From: Hypomesus transpacificus
Lineage: Eukaryota > Chordata > Actinopteri > Osmeriformes > Osmeridae
DNA: 64,000 nt
Assembly (NCBI RefSeq): GCF_021917145.1
Contig: NC_061081.1
Location: forward strand, 8,766,100 to 8,830,099
Direction of reading: 5' to 3'
Below are positions 49,582 through 62,914 of this stretch, in pieces (position 1 is the stretch's first letter; the number at the start of each line of letters is the position of its first letter). A program made the position numbers and the translations under genes. A model generated the notes under the pieces. The model was not told the DNA's origin and did no database searches. It was given only the letters and a program-made list of their open reading frames with translations.

Positions 49582-52500
49582 ATGGCAACAGGGGGAACTC
49601 CATTTGATGACTGCTCAGAGCAAGAGCTCCACAACTGGACGGTAACAAACAGCAGCCTGGAGGACAGGCTCAACAACATGGTACGTGGAGCTTATTAACA
49701 TTGAAATGCCTAAAGTAAGAACTTCCACAGGATTTTTAATGTCTTAAAAAACAAACAAACAAACAACAACAAAAAAGAGATGACTACTGTATATGTGGGG
49801 CAGAGTCTGTTACAGTCTCATGAACACACTCACATCAATCCTTGACCTCCCATCCCTCCGTGGGTGACCCTTCACCTCCGTTGCTGATCAGGACTGGGGC
49901 GTCCAGCAGAAGAGGGCCAACCGGTCCTCCGAGAAAAACAGGAAGAAGTTCTCCGGCATGGCCGAGACGGCGCGGCTGACTAACGACATCTCGCCGGAGT
50001 CCACCCCTGGGGCCGGGCGGCGAAGGGCACGAACCCCTCACTCCTTCCCCCACATCAAGTACACCACCCAGATGTCTGTACCGGACCAGGCTGAGCTGGA
50101 CCGGCTACGGCAGAGGATCAACTTCACCGACCTGGACGAGGTGAGAGCCACAGGAAGGATGCTCTGGATCCTTCACCTGCACAACAATATTGCGCCTCTG
50201 AGTTTGTTGATTTCAAGCTTTGAGTCACTATTTATTGACAGTAAGATAGAATGACTTCCGTGTCCCCCTCTATACACTTTTTCCCTATATCCAGAGGAGC
50301 ATCGGTAGTGACTCCCAGGGCCGTGTTACAGCCGCCAACAACCAGAGGCAGCTGGCAGAGAACAAGAAGCCTTTCAACTTCCTGCCGTTGCACGTCAACA
50401 CCAACAAGAGACAGGACAAGCTTCTCCTGCCCTCTTCCTCGGCCCCTGCCACCCCCGCGGTGGCTAAGAAGCAGAGCCTCAGCTTCAGGGGAACCCTGAC
50501 CCTGGCTAAAGAGACGCCTGGTCGGGACCGTGGGCCGGAGAGAGGGCCCCCCAGGGAGGATGGGCGTGAAGGGCCTGGTATTGACAGCAGCCAGGTAACG
50601 CAGATCGCACATGCTGAACTTTTGGGCACTTTTCCTGTTTTGTAGCCCTCCAAAAAGCCATTTAAGTTCTAGCTGACATACAGTATCGACGTCTGGAATA
50701 AACACATTTTCATGTCAGTCCAGTCATGTAAAAAGGTCAGCCTTTTTCTTACGGGACAGTAACATTTCATACACGTCTCATAACCATTCCCCAGTGTGCA
50801 CTCCCTCTTGTGGAAACTAGAGCGAGGATTGGAAAAAGATACAGAGAAAGAAATAGAAAAGGAGAGCGCAAGAGATGATGCAGGCAGTTCGTATTTAGGG
50901 CAATTTATAAATATGCCACCCCTGGTGCGGAGTGAGTTTGGCATCGTCCTCTCCCTCGCTCTGCCCTCCTTTTAAACCCTTCAAGTCTGTACACTGGCTG
51001 AGGATCTTTACTCCTCTCACAAGACCTCTCTCCCTCCCTGTCTTTCTCACCACTTGCTCTTTTTGCTCGCTCGCTCACTCACACAACCTCGTACTCTATA
51101 ACGGTCACACCACACCGCACTCATGATATGGGACTCTGACGACAACACTCTTAATCTCGTTGGTTTTACGACACACAAACCTGACCCGCGCTCCCACCCC
51201 GGCGGTGATCCCCAGGTGGTGAGCAAGCTGGTGCAGATCCGGGAGTACATCAGCAAGGCCAGCTCCATGAGGGACGACCTGGTGGAGAAGGAAGACGTGC
51301 CGGCCAACGTGGAGCGCCTGTCTCACCTCATCTGCCACCTCAAGGAGCAGGAGAAGTCCTACCTGCGCTTCCTGCAGAAGATGCTGGTCAGTTGTCTATT
51401 TGATAAAAACGTGTGTGTATTATATACATACACACTTCTCTTGCTGTTGGTTAATTCCCCTTACTGTTGGTTTATTCTGTATGTATTCATTTTTTTTTTT
51501 GCGAGTACGACGTTTGCAGACTAGTGTTGTTTACATCGTCGAGCCTTTCTCAGCTATGACTCAGCTTTGTGCCTTTCCACATGCCTCTTGGTTCTAGACT
51601 ACTTGGCAGGGTGTTGTTGTGGAAGAGCTCCATTACACAGGTTGTGGCTGGGATGTATTTTTAATGCCTGCGTTCCTGTGTGTCCCTGAAACGCACACTG
51701 CATCTGACAGACAGACATGCCAGCCTGGTCTCCTGTTCCCTTGGGTGGAAAAACTGGGACACGAGACTGTTGCTTTTACCTCAGTGCTGCGGGGCATGTG
51801 TGCTCAGTGTGCGTCGTGAGGGTTCAGGCGTGGTGTTCAGACCCTGTCTGCGACTCGACGACACGTAGAGCTGGGTTGAAATGTGCTGTGGTGCTTCGCT
51901 GCTCCCTGCAGGCCAGGGAGAACCAGGAGGACGAGGAGGGGACGCTGGACTCAGCCGTGGGCTCAGGCTCCGTGGCAGAGAGCACCTCCCTCAACATTGA
52001 GGTGCGATCCTCCGACGTGTCCAACGCCACTGTAAGCAACACACACACACTAACCAAATGCTTTCCTATTCTTGTATGCATACTCACACCCATGCATACA
52101 GACACACTGGTCAGTTTATCCGATCATCTTTTCGATTGTTATTTCGTTGTGTGTGTGTGTGGTCCAGGGCGGCGGTGCGTCCAGCCGGGGCGAGCAGAAG
52201 GAGGAGCTGGAGAACCTGCGCAAGCAGCACGAGCTGCTGAAGAAGATGCTGGAACAGCAGGAGCAGCTGAGGGCCCTGCAGGGCCGCCAGGCCGCGCTGC
52301 TCACCATGCAGCACAGCGCAGAGCACGCCATCGCTGCCATGGACGACGCAGGTCTCACTCACACTCACGTGTTCCTTCACTCACTCTCATACTCACTCAT
52401 TTACAAGTCTGACACGGTCTCACATACTCACACACACAGTCACTCAGTCTTTCTTTTGTCTCCCTTACACACTCACACACACACACACATGAACAAACAT

Positions 52501-54205
52501 ATGAGTTTGCATTCACGTGTGCTTCTCCGCCCCATCGCAGCAGTGGTGACGGAGACCACGGGCAGCGTGTCGGGCCTGAGCATCACCTCGGAGCTCAACG
52601 ACGAGCTCAACGACCTCATCCAGAGGTTCCACAACCAGCTCCACGACACCCAGGTACAGGACATAAACCCTGCTACAACTGCTGGCCACCTTAAGCTTGT
52701 TGACGGCAACAAAAGATCACGGCAACAAGCGAAACTCTGACATCTTTGTGTCTATGTGAAACTGTATTTAATGAAAGACACTGTGTATCCAGACAATGTT
52801 TTATTGTCCCAAAATAGTTCAATTTTGTCCTACTGATAACATGGGTTTGTGTGTGTGTCTTCCCCCAGACCAAGGCAGTCCCAGACAACCGTCGCCAGGC
52901 CGAAAGCCTCTCCCTGTCCAGGGAAGTGTCTCGGTCGCGGGCCTCCCAGCCTCCCCCTCCTCCCTCGTCCCGCGCCTCCCTCCTCTCCTCCTCCCCCCTC
53001 ACCACCTCCTCCCTGCCCCACGGCTCCGCGGCCAGCGCCAAGCTCACCAAGCTGCAGGAGCTGCAGGACAAGAAGCAGACCATGGACAAGATCCTGCAGG
53101 AGCTGCACTCTCTCCGGGACCAGACGCTCAACAACAACTCCTGTAAGACCCCAGACGAGGGCTGGGGGCCGCATGGTGGGGCTGTTCTATTAGTGCAGCT
53201 GAGGGGAGCATTAAGAAGTGGTAATCCGCTTGCTGTGTCCTGTATCCCCAGGTCGAGGCCTTCCCGTGCCCAGCCAGCGCAGCCTGAGTGTGGCTGCGGG
53301 CTCGACACCCCGCCCCTCTGCTCTCTGCTCCAACGGGAGCTCCGCCTCCTTCCACAGCTCACACCAGGACACCTCCAACTCTGCAGACAAACTCAGGTAC
53401 GCGCACCACACGTGCCATCGCTAGATACATTACACTTGCTCTGATTGCAGCAGGTAGCCTCCCGTTAGTTGGTAGCTACAGTAAACATGGTGGATAAGCT
53501 AAAAGTTTGAAAGTGGGGCTGTATTTTGCTCAAAAGGATTCCAACATTGGCATGTTCAACAAAGTATTTAGTAATAGTTTAAGTTGATATTTACCTTCAT
53601 TAATGTAATTTAATTTAGGTTTTTATTGGGCACCACGATAACCCAATCCTAAACGGGACCAGAGCCAGCCACATCAGACTGATGTAGTAACGACATCCTC
53701 TCCTTCCCTCTGTCGCCGCTCCTCGTTCCTCCACAGAAAGCTGAAGGAGGTTCACAAGCGTCTGAACGAGCTGCGGGAGCTGGTGCAGTACTACGAGCAG
53801 ACGTCCGACATGATGGTGGACACCGTCAACGAGAACGTGAAGGAGGAGGACGAGGAGGACGAGACTGAAGACGGCTCCATGTTCGAGGCCATGTTCGACT
53901 CGGAGCAGGAGAACCGGCCGCCCGTCACCAACATCAGAAACCCTCAGCACAGCGGGAACTGGACCGACATGAACAGCCTGACCGACGGACGAGGAGGAGG
54001 AGGGAGAGTAAGAGGAGGGACCAACAACCGCGACGGCAGACTGAACACGGAGTGCGAGATCAATAACCGCTCTGCTGCTAACCTCCGAAGCCTCAACATC
54101 CCCTCTGTCATAGGTAGGACAGACACACTGATACACACACTGGGTGACACTCTCTCTTTCTCTCTCTGTCTCTGTCAATCTCTCTCTCTCTTCCCCACTC
54201 TGCCT

Positions 54206-54238
<33 letters not shown>

Positions 54239-57021
54239 GGGCACATTGTGGGACCAACCATCTTTCTCACACATGCGCACGCACATGCACGTTTGGCTGA
54301 ACACTCCCCTACCTCTGCCACCCTCAGAGTGCCAGTACAACCAAGACCATCCCAAGGACGACAACGAGGAGGAAGAGGACGAGGAGGGTCTGGAGGAGGG
54401 GGCACGTGGAGGCAGGCGGAGGGGGCGGCCCAGTGACGGGTCTGGCTCCAGCCGCAGGAGCAGCCTGGCTGGGGACGACGCCGACTTTGCCCAGAAGGTC
54501 CACCGCCTGCAGACGGCCAAGCAGAAGCTACGACAGCTGCAGGAGCTGGTGGCCATGGTGCAGGTGAGGGAGGGAGACAGAGACTGATGGATAGATACAT
54601 GGATAAGTGTCATTGTGTGATGGCTAATATAGAATGTGTGACGCCCCTCTCTCTCTCCTGGTCTCAGAGTGATGACACGGACGCCACCACAGCCAATGAG
54701 GACGAGGCGCTGCACCAGCAACCCAACAACACCAGACACACAGCACCTGGGGGAGGGGGGGGCGGGGGACCCAAGACGCCCCGAGAGGTCAGCCTGTCTG
54801 ACAAAGCTAGGTATGGGCACCACACACACACAGTCTCTTTCTCTCAAACACGTGGATCATCTGTGACTGTGCCAATGACGAGCGGTTGTGATTGGTCAGG
54901 GAGAAGTTGTACGAGGAGAAGCTGCGTCAGCAGCAGCAGGAGCTCAAGCAGCTCCACGAGGAGCGCCAGAGACTGCTGGAGATCCAGGGCAAGATCCAGG
55001 ACCTGCAGTGGGCTTGCCCCGACCTGCAGGTAACACACACACCACAGTGGTACTGCAGCACACTGTACAAATACTTATTTCACCATGTCACACAATTAAC
55101 TCTCGCTCTCTCTCTCCCCCCTAGTCATCCATGTCCAGCACGATGAGTCAGCAGGGCCCTGTGATGAGGAACCTCCCAGGAGCGTCCTCCACCCCCACGC
55201 TGCAGCCCAGTGGCACCACCCCCAAAGCCAACGCTGCCACGCTCAAGCCCACGGCCGAGGCTGCCAGCGCCTCAGTCACAGACAACGAGGTGAGCCTCGT
55301 CCCAGTTAGCACACATGAAGAACCCACACCCTGCACTTCATTACTAACACCATTAACAGGACATTCCCTGGCCACCAACACATAACCACACACCATCTCC
55401 CGCTTATCTGAACCATCCTCTTCCTCCTTCCCCCCCTCCTCCTTTTCCTCTTTCCCCCCCCCTCTCTCCTTCTCTCTCTAGCAGCTGTGGTCGGAGATGC
55501 GTCGCCACCAGATCCTGCGTGAGGAGCTGCGTCAGCGCAGGAAGCACCTGGAGGCTCTGATGGCCGAGCACCAGCGCCGCAGCAGCGGCCCCGAGCTCCA
55601 GGCCGCCTCCCAGGCCCTCAGCAGGGACGAGAGGTAGGACGCAGGAGGGCGCTGGCTTCACAACTCAATCCACTGTCCCCGAGGAACATTCAGCCCATCC
55701 AAGGATTTGGAATAGGTCCATTTATATCCAAAAGCCATATTTATAGTTATCTACTTCTGTAACACTGCCATATGGCTGTAAAGGGACAAGGTTGTTAAAG
55801 TAACAAAAATCATTTTGTAGACATTGCTGGAGCTGTGTTAACCCCTCCCCACCCCCTCACTGATCAATACATCCAACTAATTGATTGGGCGTGTCATGTT
55901 TGATCTTTACAGAACCATGGCAACCTGGGGTGGCTCCACCCCCTGCCAGCTGGACGAGGATGAGGACGGCTACACGTCCGAGATTGGAGCTGAAGAAGAA
56001 GAAGAAGAGGAGGAGGATGAGGAAGAGGTGGAGGGGGCTGAGAGTAGCTCCAGCGATGACGTCCATATCTACTCTAACAGCTGGAACCAACGCAGCCACA
56101 GCACCAGGAAGAACATGACCAGGTTAGAGCTCCCCGCCCACCTGACTGGGTGGACCTGGAGTCCCCACCAGCGCTCGCCTCTGGGGTTTCTCACGCGGTT
56201 GATGATGCCAAAGCAGCCAATCAGGCACTAACTTTCTCTGTCTTTTACTCTCTCCCCCCTCTGTCCATCTCTTCATCTCTGTCCTCCTCTCTCGTCTCTC
56301 CAGCAACCTGAAGCCTCCTCAGCCGTTCTCCGACAGCACGGGCCGTCCGTCTCCGAGGGCCAGAGCCAGGGCCAAGCAGCAGCTCCAGGCCCAGGGCCTC
56401 CAGCAGCCAGCAGCAGCAGGACCAGCAGCAGGAGGAGGAGGAGGAGGGCCAGGGAGCTCTAGGCGCCAGGAGAACCTGCGCTGGGCCTCAGAGCTCTCCT
56501 TCTCTGAGGGCTCGCGCCACTGGCAGGAGCAGGTCACCCAGCTGCAAAGACAACTGGACTTCAGCACCAGCATGTGTCAGACACTGCTGCAAGACCAGCA
56601 GGTGGGTGCACACACACACACACACACACACCCATGCAGGTCCCGCACACGTCTTTTTCCACAAGGGTCTCTGTCAGGCGTGCTTTGCGATGTCACTAGT
56701 GATGTATATTGACGTGTGGGGGCAGTTGTGGAATTCACGGTCGTTCTCAAATGAAGGTGCCAGCGCTGTCATCCCTTTGAGCTCAACCTGTCAGATCTAG
56801 TTCAAACATTGGACAGTGAATGAATTCCATTCATTCTGTTACCCTCCTGTCTGCCTTCCATGTCCATTCCTGCAGACGCTGTCCTACATGCTGCAGACCC
56901 TGCTGACGGGCCAGTACAGCGTGCTGCCCAACAACCTGGCCTCTCCCCAGGTCCACCTGGTCATGCACCAGCTCAACCACTGCTACAGTCAGCTGGCCTG
57001 GCAGCAGAGCAACGTCCAGAG

Positions 57022-57062
<41 letters not shown>

Positions 57063-60000
57063 GCAAGCACAAGGTCTCAGCACTCATTTAGAAGGCAGTC
57101 AGCATTTCAAAAAATGTTTGTGTGTAATATAGACAGTGTTAATAACTGAAATGTCACATTTGATTAGAATCTCTGTGTCATTGTGAGTCTGTAGTGTGAT
57201 TGTGTAAGGTGTGTCCTGTGTGCCCCTCCTCTGCCAGGCTGAAGCAGGTCCTGAGTGAGCTCATCCAGCAGCAGCAGCAGCAGCCTGTGTCGTCAGGTCA
57301 GCAGGCCCAGGCCTCCCCCCAGGCCTCTCCCCAGACCTCCTCCCAGGATTGTCCTCCTCCCCCCTCCAGCTCCCCCAGCCTCTTCCTGCCCTTCGCCTCC
57401 CTGGCGCCGCCTCCCTCCTCGGGAAACGCATTCTACCTGCCTGGTCTGGCCCCCGCCTTCTCCCCCCTGCCCGTCGGTATGAACACATGCAGACACACAC
57501 ACATTCACTGTTCAGTCACATGCCTCACACACAGTGACCTTGACCTAGCTTTTGACTTGAGACTGTGCACTGGAGGATGAAATACAGTACCAGTCAAAAG
57601 TTTGGACACGTTTTCCCAAGTGTGTCCAAACTTTGACTGGTACTGTATATTATAGGATTTGATGCACCGGATGTGAAATGAATAGTGATTCACACAAGAT
57701 TGAGTAGTGTTTAAGTGCTGATTTAACAAAGAAAAAAAAAAATTGTTGTGTGAATGAACTATTTCTAATATTCAACCAAACCCTGTTGTGTGTCTCCTAT
57801 ATCTGTCAGGGTTTAACTTGAACCCCCTCTTCCCATCCGTGACTGGGGACTTCCCTCAAGCTGAGGGTGCTCAGGCCAGCCCTGACCAGGTGCACCTCCA
57901 GCTGGACCCCAACACCTCAGCCAGGACCGAGTACATGAGCTTCCCCCCTCCCCTGCAACGCTCGCCACTAAACACCTCCACAGAGAAAAGGTAGTGTGTG
58001 TTTGCATGTGTGCCTGTGTGTTTGCCTGTGTGTGCACAGGGATGAGTGTCCGGCTGTGTGTCACGGTGCATTGTAAACGGCACGTGTTGATGTGATGTCC
58101 CCTGGTCCCCCTCACCTGCTGTCTGTGCTCCAGGCCTGCGAGCCAGAGAGAACCTGGCTGGCTCAACACCTCCCTCCCAGCCAACACCACCACCCTCCAC
58201 AACCACCACCCTCCAGCCAACAATACCTCCATCCACAACCGGCTGCAACCCCAGGACTCGCCCTCCCTTTCCCACCCCCGCCCCATGGGCTTCGACCCCC
58301 AGGGCTCCCAGGAGAGCTTCAGCAGCCTCGCGGACCCTGTCGACCCCACCACCGTCACCAAGACCTTCAGGGCGGGACGCAAGGCCTCGGCCCAGGCCAG
58401 CCTGGCATCCAGGGACAAGACGCCAACCTCCAAGGGCCGCCGGCGCAGGAGCAAGGGACAGCCCAAGAACACAGGTACGGGAGCAGACACCCCGAGACCT
58501 TTTCACACTGGGTGGAAGCATTTCTACACACGAGTCCAACACCTTCAACATTAACCCTGTTTTTACTATCTAGTCATCCCCAGACAGGTAGACCCAGGAT
58601 GTAAGGGCTGTCAAGTCCCAGTTCCTAAGTCAGGCTGTTTGCGTTATGTCGACGATGTCGGGCCACACTGTCGCTTGACGTGGTGTCCACCTGTCCCCAG
58701 GGCGAGAGAGTGACAGTGTGTCCAGCGCTGCAGACGTGGTCCAGCAGAGGGCGCTGAAGCCCCGTCCCAGGGACCTCAACCAGAACCTGCTGGACAGACT
58801 GACGCAGGAAAAGCTGGACAGCAAGACCAAACCTGGCAACAAGCCCAACGACCTCTCGTCAGGTAAAGGTCTGGGGGGGAGGGAGAGGGATGTCCATGAT
58901 TGGTGGTGTACCTCCTGGTGGGAAATATTTGAAGAATCCCATTTTCTCCACAGAAAACCCAATTCAGGGTTTTCTTTACGTTGTCACTCCAACCCAAATG
59001 AGTTATTTTATTTTCAGGTGCATGCTCTGTGTCTCAGTTAAAGTTTTATCCTTATTTAAGTTTGCGTCCTCATGTTTGTGTTCCACGCCTGTTTTGGTGT
59101 TTTAATTTAAAATTTGGGGGTTGCTTTTGTCACTTTTTGTCTTTACTTTGTCCGATTCTTCACAGCCTATGCTTGGAGAACACCCTTCCTGTCTAACAGA
59201 ATAGCATGTACTGAAGCACCAGGTAAACTCACCCTGCATCCCCTAGCATGTCTAAGATTCCATCACCCCGACAGAGCTAGGCGACCCTCTTGCTAATCTG
59301 CCTGGGCTTTTATAATTCATTTAATTGTTATTTCTTAAATGTGCCATTCCCACTCAGGCATGCGCTGTTTCTAACTGACACTCACACCAGAACCCTTATG
59401 TCTGATTTACCTAGGTTCCATTTGTACCTCAAAGACTAGAAGCACAACACAGAACGCTTTGCTGTTAAATGTTCATTTTAAATCCCCTGATAAGAAAGGC
59501 TCACCATGATATATTTTAAGGAGTTAAGTTCTGATAGTTTTTTTTCTTTTTTCCCCCCATCTCTCTTTCTTTCCCCATAAATTTCTCCATATCTCGATTC
59601 CTGTCTTTCTCCTTGTTCCTCTCTTATTTCCTCTGTGTGTCCCTCCCTCGTGTCAGATGCCAGCAGTGAGTTCTCCCTGTTTGAGGCCCTGAGGGAGACC
59701 ATCTACTCTGAGGTGGCCACGCTCATCTCCCAAAACGAGGCCCGACCCCACTTCCTTATTGAGCTGTTCCATGAACTGCAGCTGCTCAATACCGACTACC
59801 TGCGCCAGAGGGCGCTCTACTCCCTGCAGGTTGGTACCGTCACTTCCCCACTGGGTCTCCTATTTTAGTGACAACAATAGTTACATGGGGAATCAAAAAT
59901 AAATGATCGCTCGGTTAATCATAACACTTCAGAGACCGCTGTGGAGTTGCAGCACTTAACCCCCTGTACCTGTGTGTCCCGTCCTCCAGGACATTGTGAC

Positions 60001-62878
60001 CAGGCACCTGACGGAGAAGAGCGCGGCCAAGGACCAGGCCTCGTCCCTGGGACCCGCGGCCTGGGCTGGGGGCTCCCAGTCGGAGCTCACGCCCAGCGAG
60101 AGTCTGGCCACCAGTGATGCGGTGGGATTCCATTTGACTTTTCCTTTCAGCTTTCACCATACATCCCTCCATTTACATTTAGTCATTTAGCAGACATTCT
60201 TATCCAAAGCGACTTACAGTAAGTAAAGGGACATTCCCCCTGAGGCAAGTAGGGTGAAGTGCCTTGCCCAAGGACACAACTTCATTTTTCACTGCCGAAA
60301 ATCCAACCGGCAACCTTCTGATTAATAGCCCGATTCCCTAACCGCTCAGCCAGCTGACATTTCCTGTCAGCCTCTCTGTTATCCACCTTCCTCTCCGATC
60401 TCTCTCATTCTCTCTCTGTGTCCTTTGTTCCTCCTGTCCGTCGCCATCGGATCTGAATCCCTCCTGTCAGGTCTGGTGAGGAGAGGTGTCTGTGGCTCCG
60501 AACCTCCCTGACAGAACCCAGACGTATGTTCCTTTGTTCTGTGCCACGCTCCCCGAGGTTCCGCTAATTGGAAGTGCCGCCTTTTGTCTCTCTAAATAAC
60601 CTGACTTTGTTCCGGCGTGATGGATGAAGCGTTCGGATTCTGTCCACAGGAGACCACCATTGTCCCTGCTCAGTGTTACCGCTAATTCCTCTCGTCTTGA
60701 CGCATCCATCATGGGAGTTTTGGGCTTGTGGTTTCAAGGAGAGGTCGTGGGCGGCAGGGTCGTGGGCGGCAGGGTCGTGGGCGGCAGGGTCGTGGGCGGC
60801 AGGGTCGTGGGCGGCAGGGTCGTGGGCGGCAGGGCCGTGGGCGGCAGGGCCGTGGGCGGCAGGGTCGTGGGCGTGTCTCTTGATAGATCTCCTGTTTTCC
60901 TCCTCACTGTGGTGGGGGATGATGGATGAAGGCCTATTGTCTGGGAGGTGTCATGTTTCAGAAGTCAGGATTACGCTGCGCTTCAAGTGACTAGATTGAA
61001 ACCTGTTACATTTGGATCTTTCGTAGGGTATTGCCCACGTCACTGATTAAGCAGGACAGATTCCCTCCCCGGGGTACCTCAGAGAGATGTTCTGTCATCC
61101 TCTTGTTATACGGCCTCTCTCTATACACGTGTGTGTGACAGGTGTGTGACAGGTTTGTGTGACAGATGTGTGTGTCTGTCTTCCCTTCAGGAGGGCTCAG
61201 AGAAGAACGTGAGGATCAAGCCGGAGTCCAACCGGAGGAGGAATGTGGGAGACCGTGTGGACGACGATGACAGCAGCATGTCCACCTCCTCCAACCTGGA
61301 GCCTTTTGCCAACGATGACCTAGGTAGAGGACGGGCAAACGCCGGGACCTGGGTTCATTTCCCCAGCATCGATATCATGTGCTCTGCTTAATGGCTTTGG
61401 GGAGCGAGAGCTGAGCTGGAGATTACACTAATATCCCTTTTGTTCCCTCGCTCGCTGTCTTTGTCCCTCTCTCGCTGTCTCCCTCTGATCCTCTTTGTTT
61501 CCGTTTCTATCCGTTTCATTTTCTACTATTTCCCTTACCTTTCTCCCTCCCCTTTCTTTGTCTAATTCTTCTAAATCCCCCCCCCCCTTTTCTTCCTCTC
61601 CATGCTGTCCTGTTAGGTAACACGGTGATTCACTTAGACAAAGCTCTGGCCAGAATGAGAGAGTACGACCGCATGAAGTCTGAGTTTAACCCCTGCAACG
61701 CCCCTGCTACTACTATCACTAATGCAGCCGCTGCCTATGGCCCAGAGGCCTGTAGGGCTGAGCGTACTCCTGCTAGCGCTGCTCAGCTTCTAGAAGGTAC
61801 CAGGGCTTGTCTGAATCCTCCCATCCTTGTGTCCTTCCTAAGTGCTGCGGGTGGCTCCACTGCTACTAGTCTGGTTTTAATTACACTAGTGCTGTCAGTT
61901 TAACGCGTTATTAACGGCGTTAACGCAAACCCAAATTAACAGCGTCAATTTTTTTATCGCGCGATTAACGCTCTTTTTGACCTAGCAAACTTTGTAGTTT
62001 TTTTTCACATTCTGTTGCAACAACCACTGACGTTAGAAAAACTACAATACCACACCGGATCTAGCTAGACCGGAAACAAAACAACAGGCACGCCACAACC
62101 ACTTGTTTGGGCTTGCGAGCCGGCTAAACAGTCGTAGCAGAGCCCGTTTACGGATATTAGACATTCTCTGGTAGTAGGCTAACGTTATGTTTTGAGTTTA
62201 TTGCCAGCGCCAGACGCCGAAATGGATGCCAATAAGATTCTGAATGGAAAGTTTACTTTTAAAAGGTTGCCAAATGGTTCCATTGACAAGACCAAAGTGA
62301 TCAGTGTGTTCTGTCGTTGTGAACTGAGCCGGAGGGAATGAGCTATCATCGCAGCACGTCGTGGAGTCGAAAATATAATTTTGATGGCACACAGCCAAGC
62401 ACACAGCTGATGCGAATTCTCCGCCTGCTCGTCAAAGCCAGGCGATTGCAATGTAAAAAAAACATTTGCACGAAGCAATCCGAACCACTTTTCCATGTCG
62501 ATAAGAGCATTACAATTTGAAAAAAGAATGGATGAAAAAGAAATCAAGGGACATTTAAAATAGATACAAATGTGCGATTAATTGAGATTAATCGCGAGTT
62601 AACTATGACATTAATGCGATTAATCGCGATTAAATATTTTAATCGTTTGACAGCTCTAAATTACACTAACCCTAACCCACATTTGAGACCTGTTGATGGT
62701 GTGTGTGTGTGTGTGTGTGCAGGGGCGGGCGACGTGCGCTGCCCCCAGATTGATACCCAGCAGCTGGACCGACAGATCAAGGCCATCATGACGGAGGTCA
62801 TCCCCTTCCTCAAGGTGGGAGAGGACACCAGTCACACACATCATGATAGTCTCCCCCTCTCTCTCTCATTCACTCACA

Positions 62879-62914
<36 letters not shown>

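Noticed and set aside
53615-54847. 410-codon minus-strand ORF
   Set aside because: Antisense shadow of GC-rich pcm1 exons; composition is repetitive and no family is recognisable.
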